Notes under the pieces: generated by a model
Told to the model about the DNA's origin: nothing
Database searches by the model: none
What the model saw: only the letters and a program-made list of their open reading frames with translations
Source: Mesostigma viride
Taxonomy: Eukaryota; Streptophyta; Mesostigmatophyceae; Mesostigmatales; Mesostigmataceae
Direction of reading: 5' to 3'
Assembly: GCA_009746045.1 (NCBI GenBank)
Contig: RPFO01001922.1
Span: 69,501-133,500, forward strand
Length of the DNA stretch: 64,000 nucleotides
Program-made: the position numbers and the translations under genes
Shown: positions 22,738-32,800 of the stretch, in pieces
How the letters are laid out: each line of letters opens with the position of its first letter
Numbering within the stretch: position 1 is the stretch's first letter

Positions 22738-23650
22738 AATGCATACGCATAAAGACCTTCAGCGCGGCGCTCTGGAGGCAGACACCCCGATCAGTTACCG
22801 GGGTCAGCAGCAGAGCCCTTCTTGTACAGCATAGGCTCGGATGGCCGTCTGCCCGACTCAGCAGGCGGAGCCGGCTCATCAGAGAGCAGGACACGGTTGC
22901 AGAACGCCGGCCTGCAGAAGATCGATCCCGCACCGCCGGGTCAGGGGTCTTCAGCAGCTCCGGCAGCAGACCTGAGGTGGTCGGCACCGACCGCCGCGCC
23001 GGACCGCAGGCGAGCAAGGGCGCCGTCCGATTCCTCCAAATTAGTGAAGGGCCAGGTGGACGACGTCGTTTGTGGCAAGGCGGGCAGCCCTCCTTCAAGG
23101 CGGGGACTTGGTAGTCCGCGGCCCGAAGGAGGGTGGCGCAGGCGGCGGGGGAGGTCCGGCAACACTGAGCTAGGCCCGGGCCGGCGGCCGCGGCCGTCTC
23201 GGGGTGAAGCAGCGGGGGGGAGGCGCGCGAGCCCGACCTGTCAAGGAAACATTGTGGGCCAACTGGCAGCGGTCAAGGCTGACTGGCGCCGCGCCGTCCC
23301 CCGTGTGCTCCACCGGCGGGGTGCGCTGCCGCCGGCCGCCAAGGCCGGTCGAGGTGGTACCACATGTCCTTGCGCCCTGGTTGCGAGCTTGGCAGGCCTT
23401 GACATCCGCGATGCACTGGGCCGCCTCTGCGTCCTGAACATATGTGCATAGGCGGCCTCCACAAGGGCGGCCTTGAGCACCGGTTTCGGCAGCGGGTCCC
23501 GATTATGCAAGCTTGCGGCGGCCATGCCGGGCGGCGCCAATTAAGACCTTGGGGTACGTCCTGGCGCCGGTAGAGCGGGCTGGGGCGTCGGCGAGGCATA
23601 TGACCGGCAGGTGCCGGGCCGCCAGCAACGGGCCGGCGCGTGTTAAGCAA
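22736..23650 (-). pseudogene. LINE, upstream part of RT ORF, disrupted
   Basis: Minus-strand frames near 22740-22850 give YKKGSAADPGN and, one frame over, GVCLQSAALKVF, the usual N-terminal RT motif of non-LTR elements (KKG.P..P.NYR...L). Upstream of this, GC-rich broken frames extend to about 23650 and contain no recognisable endonuclease. The motif joins directly to the RT segment starting at 18654, so it is the 5' side of the same LINE copy. Confidence 0.65.
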
Positions 23651-23984
23651 TTAGCCTTCGACGTATAAAAGCAAATAGCCCGGCTAACTGCAAATTTGAC
23701 ACGCGAGAAGAGGATCGTTCGCTCGCCGCTAGCCCACTGCCAGCCCGCGCACTCACGAATTCCCAGCCTCCGCAGACTAACTACTCCAGCTCCCCCTGCA
23801 GGGGGCCGGCGTAATAATTACGGAGGCGGAGGCCATGGTCTCCGTAATTAAGCCCAATATTACGCCTCCGGCCCCTGGCTGGGCCGCGCAATTAGTCCTG
23901 CGCACTCTAGCTCTAGAGGCTCCGGCACCTGGCACTATTCCTGCTTAAGAGCGATCAGAATATTGACGCCGGGCCCGGCCCCCG

Positions 23985-24422
23985 TGCTCCTCACCTTTAA
24001 TTAAGTACATGGTGCCTGGCGGATAAGCTGTTGTTTCTTAAATGCCGCAATAAGCTCTCGGGGACTTCCTACACGCTGGACGACGACACATGACCCTGGC
24101 ACAGCAACAGCGGCGACGGGAGCTATGGCCGACCTACCTCCAGCTCCGGCAGAGCGCAGGGGGGAAACCGGTGTACTGGAGCCCTGGGGGCGGTCATACA
24201 TGCATGTCGACCACAAGCCCTGGCAGGCGCCCCCTGCCACCCCAGCAAACCCAGTCTAGCCTGGCAGAGCAGGTGTAGCTTACACCCTACCCTTGCAGGA
24301 AGTAGCCCAGAATTTATTAAAAGCCAGATGCCCCTTCTCAGGGATATGTGCTACATGTACTCCCAGCGGAGATAGGTTACAATTTAATTTAATTTAATTT
24401 AATTTAATTTAATTTAATTGGA
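23985..24422 (+). mobile_element. family B element, 3' fragment
   Basis: It begins in the RRM-like segment, continues through a broken TLDDD...TLAQQQRRRELWPTYLQLRQ domain and a family B 3' UTR (GATATGTGCTACATGTACTC ... CAGCGGAG), and ends in about eight AATTT units. Confidence 0.75.
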
Positions 24423-24639
24423 TCTAGGGAATAGCTCACATGTAGTTTGTTTTGTTAGGGGCTTGCCTTCCCCTTGGCCATTCCTTGTTTCAATTGTTCA
24501 TCGACCAATTTTTCTGCATTGTCTTGATTATTTACATAAGTATTCGATCAAATTACCTATTAGTATTCGATCAAACTATTGATTAATATACACATCACAA
24601 CAACAACTAATTCATTGAATCGTATGATTCGTATCACGA

Positions 24640-26176
24640 CATGAATCTAAGAGAGCCTCGCTTATTGAACTGTGCAAGCAGCTCTTCCATCAGGGTCGTC
24701 TCGTCAATGCTCAACAGCAGCGTCGCCCATACGAGTACATCTTCACCGCCCCCCGCCCCCGGCTAGCTGCAGATATACGCCCTCTTCTCCCTCCTTGGAC
24801 GCTCCATCTATGAGCTCTGGCCCCCCAAGCCCATCACCACCACCTTGACCGAATCCTCCATCCGCGACCTCCTTAAGGAAGCTTTCGAGCAGCACGTGAC
24901 CCCCCTTGCCACAGATGTGGCGGCAATGGGCGGCACGCTGGCTGCTGAGCTCCCCCCCATCACCACCGCCACCTCCACCCTCCTCGCCTCCTCCACCGCC
25001 ACCACCCCCTCCTCCGACGCCATCACCGCCCAGCTCCGCGACATCGACCAGCGTCTTAAGGACAATGCCATCGCTATCGAGGTCTTGCAGAACACCGCAG
25101 GCCTCACCGCCCAGGTGGTGAAGGACATTGCCGCCAAGCCAGCCCCTGCTGGCCTGGCCGGCGATGCTCCTCCCATCACAACCTGGGCGGACATGCTTAA
25201 GCAGCACACCACCTCACCCACCTCCGCCGTCGCAGCCCAGCTCCAGCGGCAGACGCTTGACCTCCGCGAGGAGGCCGAGCTTGCCAAGCGCAGCCTCAAC
25301 GTCATTGTCAAGAATCTCAAGATGGAGGAAGGTGAGAATTCCGAGAAGCTTGCGCGTGCTTTTGAGAGAGAAATCCTTGATCGCATGGGCCTTACTGGTG
25401 AGATCGAGCTGGTCGCCCACCGCCTTCCCCGCGCGCGGGGTAAGGCAGGGCCGCCCCCGCTCCTTCTCACCTTTAAGACCCCGGCGGACAAGATTTCTTT
25501 TCTCAGACGCCGCAAGCGGCTCGAGAAGACTCTCTTCACCCTTGATGACGACTTGACCCTGGCGCAGCAACAACGGCGACGGGAGCTATGGCCGACCTAC
25601 CTCCAGCTCCGGCAGACCAAGGCGGGCCAGCCGGTGTACTGGAAGGGGGCGGCCATCTACGTCGGCCACAAGCCCTGGCAGGCGACCCCCGCGACCCCGA
25701 CGACTCCAGACGCCCCAGCTTAGGGGAATACAGCAGTAGTAGTGTAGAATAGATAGACCGTGGCCATGTACATGTACGCCTCCTAGAGGCACTATCCCAG
25801 CTAAGCCACGCGCCTTAATTATTTAATCATGTACATGTGTGCCTATGATGAGCCACACTCCAGATGATGCCTAGCTTTATATAGTTATGCTGTGCCCATG
25901 CAGAGAGTTGCTCTCTGCTGAGATGCCACGCTCTAGTCTTGTATAGCCATGATGATCTTCCCCCTCACAGGCATGCTCCCCCCTTACCCGGGCATAGCGT
26001 GATAGACCATGAGGGTGCAGGTGCCCTGGTGCACCTAGAGCAGGGGTCCTTTACATCCCCACCCTTGCAGGAAGTAGCTTAGGATGTATGATAGGCCATA
26101 TGCCCCCTCTCAAGGGCTATGTGCTACATATACTCCCAACGGAGTTATGTTACAATTCAATTCAATTCAATTCAAT
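24640..26176 (+). mobile_element. family B ORF1-only retrotransposon, near-complete copy
   Basis: The ORF (24845-25723 plus an open extension back to about 24768) is followed by a 3' UTR of about 420 bases ending GCTATGTGCTACATATACTC ... CCAACGGAG and a tail of AATTC units at 26150-26176. Upstream to about 24640, a broken frame reads IELCKQLFHQGRL..., in the position of the N-terminal helix of the family A protein. The last 45 or so bases match the 3' end of the LINE at 15240-15290. Confidence 0.75.
24845..25723 (+). CDS. family B ORF1-like RNA-binding protein, about 292 aa
   Basis: The first codon given here is TTG. The frame is open back to about 24768 without an ATG, so the true start probably lies further upstream beyond a C-rich frame break. 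Residues 1-130 are helical and alanine/threonine rich. Residues 130-160 hold LREEAELAKRSLNVIVKNLK, and the RRM-like part runs to about 235 (LTGEIELVAHRLPRARGKAG). The C-terminal domain is DDDLTLAQQQRRRELWPTYL with VYWKGAAIYVGHK. It has the same architecture as family A with about half the N-terminal length. Inferred role: nucleic-acid chaperone of a non-autonomous LINE-like element. Confidence 0.7.
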   Translation: MTESSIRDLLKEAFEQHVTPLATDVAAMGGTLAAELPPITTATSTLLASSTATTPSSDAITAQLRDIDQRLKDNAIAIEVLQNTAGLTAQVVKDIAAKPAPAGLAGDAPPITTWADMLKQHTTSPTSAVAAQLQRQTLDLREEAELAKRSLNVIVKNLKMEEGENSEKLARAFEREILDRMGLTGEIELVAHRLPRARGKAGPPPLLLTFKTPADKISFLRRRKRLEKTLFTLDDDLTLAQQQRRRELWPTYLQLRQTKAGQPVYWKGAAIYVGHKPWQATPATPTTPDAPA

Positions 26177-26236
26177 CTAAGAGAAGAAAGCGAGGTGGAA
26201 TTCGAAAAGAAGGTTGCATGATCACTTTCCACCCGG

Positions 26237-28003
26237 TCATCCCCCCTCCTCGCCATCACTCTCATCCAAGGACTCAGCCCTCCTGGGGAGATAATCACAT
26301 CTGTACCGGTCTAACAAGGAAAGACTGGCATCCGTCACTTTACACATGCTCACATCCACCATCCGGAGCTCCCTGCAGGCGAGCGCGACCGCGCTCACAC
26401 CGGCATCCGTCACCCGAGAGTGAGACGCCACATCGAGCTCGTGTAACCAACGGCAGTGCTGACCCACCAGCTTGAGCGTCCTATCCGTAATTTTGTTGCC
26501 AGCGAGATCGAGCACTCGCAATCGCCGCCCAACTCCCTTGATCAATACCGCCACGTCCTTGTCCCGTAGAGCCCCGCAGCACGCCCGGAACACCCGCAGC
26601 CGAACACAGTAGCGACTAACCGCCGCCACCCCGCCCTGCGTCACGCACTCCGTCCAACTCACGTCCAGGTGCTCCAACTCACGGCATCCCCGCGCGAGCG
26701 CGACCAGGGTCCCTGCGTCGACCACCCGGAAGCAGCTAGACATGTCGAGTTGCCGCAGCTCAGGGCAGAAGGCCGCGACGGCCCTCATGCTGTCATCCGT
26801 GATTTCCGTGTCGGCGACCTTGAGCGTGCGCAGGTTGGGGCATCGCTCAGCGATGCACCGAACCCCAAAGTCGCCCACGTCGGGGCAACCAGAGACCGCC
26901 AGGTGTCGCAACTGCTTGCAACCGCCCGCGATCTCCTCGAGGCCCTCATCAGTGACGCCCACGCAACGACGCACATCCAAGTGTTGGAGCCACCAGCAGT
27001 AGTCTGAGATGGAGCCGAGACTTCGGTCGCTCGTAGGCGTCCTGGCCAGGGATAGTCGGCGGAATAATCCCACATTACCGGCCATTGAGCAGAGGAAGTC
27101 ATCGGTGATGTAGTCACACCAGGGGCCGTCCAGTTGTTCGAGGCGTCGACAGCGCTCCGCCACTATTTTCATGCTAGCTTCCGTCACGCTCTCAGGATCT
27201 GTCAAGCCCAATCGCATCAGCTCGGGGCAGTGCTGTGCTACCTGCCTGATTCCTGCATCGGTGACCTGGTCGGGGAGGACCAGCTGCCTGAGCTGCGGGC
27301 AGTTCCGGACGAGAGCGGTTATGCCGACATCGGTCGCGCTGGTGCTCCCCACGCCCACCGCCACCAAATGCCGGCAATGCTCGCTCAGCGCCACAAGGCT
27401 GTAATCGGTCACGTCCTCGCATTCACAGAGGAAGATCCGTTGTAGGTCCTTGCAGTGCTCTGCGATGGCAATAATGCTGGCGTCGGTCACGTCCCTGCAC
27501 CCGGACACGTCCACCGCCAGCAAATGCCGGCAAGACCTCGCAAGCGCCGTCAAGTCGGCATCTGTCACGTCCACGCACCCCGCGACGTTCAGGTACTCCA
27601 GCTCCCGGTAACGCCGGCCGATATCGTCCAGGGACAGGAAAGCGCTGAAGATATTCTCGTCGTTTCCCAGCCACGTCCACGCCAGCGCGGTGGCATCCCT
27701 CTCATTCCACCATTCCAGGTGATCCGCCCGCGCGGACGTGCTCAGGGTGACCAGGTGGGGGCACTTGTCCAGCAGCCAGGTCAGCCCGCGCTCGCCCGGG
27801 TGGCAGCCCCCCCCCGCGATGTCCTCCCCAAACAGCTCCGTCAAGGAATGGAGCGAGTCGTCGACCGCGGATTTGAAGGCGCGGCATGTGCGGCGGAGAC
27901 GTATGCGGTTGGGGATGGGGAGCGAGGACATCACGCGGGCGCCGATCCCAGGGACGGCCATGAGCCGCTCCAGGGTGACCTTTTGGGAGGAGCGGGTGAG
28001 CAT
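26237..28003 (-). CDS. F-box/LRR (FBXL/AMN1-like) protein, 588 aa, intronless
   Basis: An F-box-like segment at residues about 10-52 (LPIPNRIRLRRTCRAFKSAV) is followed from about residue 130 by some 17 leucine-rich repeats of the cysteine-containing type. Their pattern is L..LDVSGC..VTDA.I.A.A..C, ending near residue 573, with an acidic SLDESDGEEGG tail. Such proteins act as substrate receptors of SCF ubiquitin ligases, the LRR solenoid holding the substrate. The repeats are regular and the ATG at 28003 begins the F-box region at once. Repeat 7 or so (LEQLDGPWCDYITDDFL) is the most aberrant. Having no intron, between two genes with more than ten each, suggests a retro-derived or fast-duplicating family member. 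The substrate cannot be inferred. Confidence 0.88.
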   Translation of the reverse strand: MLTRSSQKVTLERLMAVPGIGARVMSSLPIPNRIRLRRTCRAFKSAVDDSLHSLTELFGEDIAGGGCHPGERGLTWLLDKCPHLVTLSTSARADHLEWWNERDATALAWTWLGNDENIFSAFLSLDDIGRRYRELEYLNVAGCVDVTDADLTALARSCRHLLAVDVSGCRDVTDASIIAIAEHCKDLQRIFLCECEDVTDYSLVALSEHCRHLVAVGVGSTSATDVGITALVRNCPQLRQLVLPDQVTDAGIRQVAQHCPELMRLGLTDPESVTEASMKIVAERCRRLEQLDGPWCDYITDDFLCSMAGNVGLFRRLSLARTPTSDRSLGSISDYCWWLQHLDVRRCVGVTDEGLEEIAGGCKQLRHLAVSGCPDVGDFGVRCIAERCPNLRTLKVADTEITDDSMRAVAAFCPELRQLDMSSCFRVVDAGTLVALARGCRELEHLDVSWTECVTQGGVAAVSRYCVRLRVFRACCGALRDKDVAVLIKGVGRRLRVLDLAGNKITDRTLKLVGQHCRWLHELDVASHSRVTDAGVSAVALACRELRMVDVSMCKVTDASLSLLDRYRCDYLPRRAESLDESDGEEGG

Positions 28004-29807
28004 GGTGGGTCTTTGGCAGGTCTCACGCGCGCTTTATGCGCGCGAGGGGTTTCGGCCACTCGTCAGGCTTGATTTGGGGAAACGGCCTGCCAACCTGAAC
28101 GGGAACCAAGGAGGACAATCGTCAAGCAACGCAGGAGAAAGCTGCCGTCAAGTTGCAGAAGCTCACCTCTACTTTCAGTGTCTCGTGGCAAAGCTCGTGA
28201 AGAACAGACGTCGCCGATGTCTGGCTTAGCAGCCATACCGCTGCACCCAAAATAATGACGTCCAACCACGGCGAGACCAGAGAGCGTAAAAAGAATTCGG
28301 TTGTTATTCATTCACGAAAATGGTATCGGTTTGGGTAAAGGGTTACATAAATCCTAAACAATCTCTGAGAACGCCAGTGCAACAAGGGAGCGCATAGCAA
28401 ATACAGGGAATTTACTGCTCGTCAAACATAATAACACGGCTTTGCCAGCAATCGAGTTTGGCACCCTGTAACTTTCGCATGCATGCAGAAGCGCACAACT
28501 AAACAGAGAGGCAACATTTGAAGTTCAAGAAGCGTCCAGACATACCGAGGCAGGTTAGAGAGTCTAAACATAGTATGCCGCACCCTAGAGCATGTAGGGG
28601 TGGCAAACTCGCGCATGACGATTAAACAGGAAGTCCCCAAACCATTGCAATTAGCAGTTCTAGGTTATGGTCCCAAATGGTAAGGGCTTGCTCTCTGACT
28701 GCAGAGTTTGTGTCAGGAACTGGGTCGCAGGCAGGTAGTGTCCGCTACATATTTGATCCGCGTTGTATATTGTTGGAAGCCCGCTGCCATCGTCAACAAA
28801 TTGCCATGCCAGCAGCGTGTATAACGCCTAATTTGCCGCCATAAATTTGTATTCCCGCGCCCCTTCGGCCGCGCCCGCGTCAGTCGCCCGTGTACATACC
28901 ATAATTTGGCACCAAGTTACGTCTATGCCTCCCGGCAAACCCCGCTGGAATTGTGATGCCTCCCGGCATTACCGAATTTCGGGGAAATGGGTATATTTTA
29001 TTAGCCAATTATGGAACAAAGAGGTGAGAGGGGGATGCATTACCGAATCTGTTACCCTCAAAGCAAGCTGAAGTACGAAGCCCGAGTTCAGTTCAGTTCA
29101 GTTCAGTTGTTTCCCACGCCGCACATGGGCCGCAGAGTACGAAGCCCGAGTACATGTACATAAATGCATTAACAGCGCCAGATTTCCGAGTAACGAAGTA
29201 CGAACGGTACCGCACGTAGAAATCAACAATAAGTATCGCGATCTGACAATAACATACTACCTACTGTGGTAGAAAATATGTGTGTCTATGATCGAATCGA
29301 GTTGCAGAGCCCAGGACCCCACTGGCCAACTTGCGTACTGCGTTGACAGATGGAACGGACGAACGGTCTCTTAAAAAAGAACTGCAGCAGACGCACGGCA
29401 ATTCTCAGCGCTGGGCTTGCCAAGTGCCAGTCGGTAGCCATGGCACTTGGATAAATTCGGCATTTTGTTTTCAGCAATACTTGGGAATCCATTATTCACT
29501 ACCACGTAAACGGCAGGGTAACAAGAAATGAAATCCATTTCAGCCTTGGATTGCTTTTCAACGAGCATGGATATACATGCTATATGAGTAAATATCATTT
29601 TAACATCAGCAATGTGAGTTCAAGACATAATCTTCCACCTAATCTTCCCCAGGAAAACGGGAAAAAATTATCGAGGACCTGTCTGCGTTCAGCTTGAAAG
29701 ATATGAATGAACGAGAATTTAGAAGGCTCCCTTTCGGGATTTTAGCAATGCCGAGGCTATGGCCGCTCGCTTTCAGAGATCTAACTTCCGGGCCGTGTCC
29801 ATAGCAA
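28004..29807. other. intergenic region between FBXL and coiled-coil genes
   Basis: No convincing coding region. It holds the divergent 5' flanks of the two genes and the small T insertion at 29072-29151. A duplicated ATTGTGATGCCTCCCGGCA-like phrase lies around 28920-28975. No promoter motif can be assigned. Confidence 0.5.
29072..29151 (-). mobile_element. 48-bp element T insertion with 16-bp target duplication
   Basis: AGTACGAAGCCCGAGT occurs at 29072-29087 and again at 29136-29151. Between them lie 48 bases that on the minus strand read GCGGCCCATGTGCGGCGTGG, then GAAACAAC, then repeated TGAAC. This is the T 3' end with a short tail. A target-site duplication around an extremely 5'-truncated insert is the mark of target-primed reverse transcription. 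Confidence 0.75.
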
Positions 29808-32800
29808 ATGTCGGGCAGGAAAGGGGCAAGGCCTGCTAGCAGTATTGGACTGGGCGACGCAAAGGGGCATTTAAGCAGGCACTACATCGTTGGGCCAAGG
29901 ACAGCCCAAGCCGCTAATGGCTTAGGCAGTTTGGTAGCCGCAACGCCGCCTATCAAGCCACCTAATCCTGTCCAGAGATCCGACTCGGCCAGTTCCCCGG
30001 GGGGTGATGCTAATTCTCCTCGTCCGTCGCTGCGGAAGGCTAAGCAGCGTTTTGTATCCGCGGCACACGCGGTCCGAGGAGAAAACGCGGACGTAACCAG
30101 TGCCTCCAAGCATGCGCCTTCGGACGGACAAACGCCCGGAGAAGGAGCCGGGGGCACGTCTCAAGGCCACGCATCAGACGGCATGGTCCCGTTGTCAGGC
30201 ATGCAGCGTGACTCCGTCTTCCAGGCCGCCACCGCGGTCCTGCAAGCGCAGGCAGTCGCGAACAAGGCAGCCAACGAAGGCTTGGACGAGTTCCACCCCG
30301 AGTTCATCGCGGCGGAGGCAAAGAAAACGATGGCCTCCCTCATCGAGCAGCACAGCGCCAGGACCGAGCAGCGCAATCCGGTCCGTGGATGGAAAGAATG
30401 TGTGCGACGCTCGCCTTCTGTCTCTTTGGCCACGTCAAGAACCGTTTTCTCGTGCCTTCATGTTTTCACTTGCCAAAGAAATAGCATAGACCCACAGTAT
30501 AATGACACAATTGCGTTGGGGAACCGCAGGGGTGGTTGGTGTGGTTACAATCCCTCCCCTCCCTCCCCTCCCTCCCCTCCCTCCCCTCCCTCCCCTCCCT
30601 CCCTCCCTCCCCCTCCCTCCCTCCCTCCCTCCCTCCTCCCTCCCTCCCCTCCCTCCCTCCCCTCCCTCCCTCCCTCCCCTCCCTCCCTCCCTCCCCTCCC
30701 TCCCTCCCTCCCCTCCCTCCCTCCCTCCCCTCCCTCCCTCCCTCCCCTCCCTCCCCTCCCTCCCTCCCTCCCCTCCCTCCCCTCCCTCCCCTCCCTCCCC
30801 TCCCTCCCCTCCCTCCCTCCCTCCCCTCCCTCCCCTCCCTCCCTCCCTCCCCTCCCTCCCTCCCTCCCCTCCCTCCCCTCCCTCCCCTCCCTCCCCTCCC
30901 TCCCTCCCTCCCCTCCCTCCCCTCCCTCCCCTCCCTCCCCTCCCTCCCTCCCTCCCCTCCCTCCCCTCCCTCCCTCCTCCCTCCCCTCCCTCCCCTCCCT
31001 CCCTCCCTCCCCTCCCTCCCCTCCCTCCCCTCCCTCCCTCCCTCCCCTCCCTCCCCTCCCTCCCCTCCCTCCCCTCCCTCCCCTCCTCCCTCTCCCTCCC
31101 TCCCCTCCTCCCTCCCTCCCCTCCCCTCCCTCCCTCCCCTCCCTCCCCTCCCTCCCCTCCCTCCTCCCTCCCCTCCCTCCCTCCCCCCCTCCCTCCCCCC
31201 TCCCTCCCTCCCTCCCCTCCCTCCCCTCCCTCCTCCCTCCCCTCCCTCCCTCCCTCCCCTCCCTCCCCTCCCTCCCTCCTCCCCTCCTCCCTCCCTCCCC
31301 TCCCTCCCCTCCCTCCCCTCCCTCCCCTCCCTCCCTCCCTCCCCTCCCTCCCCTCCCTCCCCTCCCTCCCCTCCCTCCCTCCCTCCCTCCCTCCCTCCCT
31401 CCCCTCCCTCCCTCCCTCCCCTCCCTCCCCTCCTCCCTCCCTCCCCTCCCTCCCTCCTCCCCTCCCTCCCCTCCCTCCCCTCTCCCGGCACTGTAATCCT
31501 GGTGTATGAGTGGCCCTTTGAAGTAACCCCTGAAATTGTTTCTTGAAGAGTTTATAAACGAAGTCCTTGAATAACCTGTTGAACAACCCCTTGATCAGCC
31601 CATGGAATAACCCCTGGATGAGTCTCTGAGTAACCTCCTGAATTCGCCCTTTTATAGCCGCTTCAAAACGTCGTGAGTAGCAGCCCTTGAATAGCCCCTT
31701 ACATGTCCCCTCTAATAGCTGATGGAGAGCAACCTCGAGGGCGTACTTACCCTCTTAAATAACCTCCTAAAGATCCCCTTATGTAAGTTATTTGGATTAC
31801 CCCCAAACACTGGCGGGAGAGCGACCTCAAGGGCTTGCTTACCCCTTATTTCACTTTTGAAATCCACCACAAACCCTAAACCCTAAACAGCGGAAGAGCG
31901 ACCTCAAGGGCTGAACCCCTGCAATAACCCTCACTTGCCCCCATCAACGGCCCTCTGATCGATGCCTTAAACCACAGCTGGAGAGCGACCTCCTCTTGTA
32001 GTGGCACCTTGCAATAACCGTTTGCTTAGCCCCTTTGAAGATTCCCTTAATAATCTCTTGAATAATCCCTCAGATAACCCCCTTGAACCGCGGCTTGAGA
32101 GTGACCTCAAAGGGCTTACTTACCTCATCAGATAATCTCTTCAGTAACCCTTATGTAACTTCCTGTGTGAACCTTCGAGCCACAGCTGGACAGCGGCCTC
32201 AAGGAGTGGCCCCCGGCCGTAACCCCTTACTTACCTACCCCCTTCAAAATGCCTTCAACCCCCCCACACACACACACAATTCACTAGCTGGAGAGCGACC
32301 TCAAGGGCTGGCTCAAGAACGTGCGCTCGCGCGCAGATCCCTGGGCGGAGGCACGCCGCGTGCAAGGGGACTTGGTGGATGATGACGATGCGGCACTGGG
32401 TGATGAGGACGATGAACCATGTGAGTGTGTTGTTATACTAGACTGGTGTAGGCCTGTTGTTCCGGAAAAAGGTGCTAGGGGACATGGTGGACTGGCGAGC
32501 CATGTGAGTGTCTGGTTACTATGGTCTGTTATTCTGGTATGTTGTTATTATAGTCATTTATTCTGGTATATTGTTATTATAGTCAGTTATACTGGTGTAG
32601 GCTTGCTGTGCTAGAACACTCTTACTGTACTCGACTAAGGGGACTTGGTGCGTACGATGGTGCCGCGCTGGGTGATGAAAATTATGAACCATGTGAGTTA
32701 CTGTATGTACTATCTTGTTATTATAGTACTGTACTAGAGCAAGGCGGGAGGCATCCTGGTCGAGGAGGAGGAGGAGGAGGAGGAGGAGGAGGAGGAGGAG

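Noticed and set aside
30435-31586. Very long open frames on both strands (Pro-Leu-Ser or Arg-Glu-Gly repeats), also at 36328-37390 and 33827-35052
   Set aside because: They arise only because C/T or A/G repeats contain no stop codons. They lie in introns and no frame shows normal protein composition.
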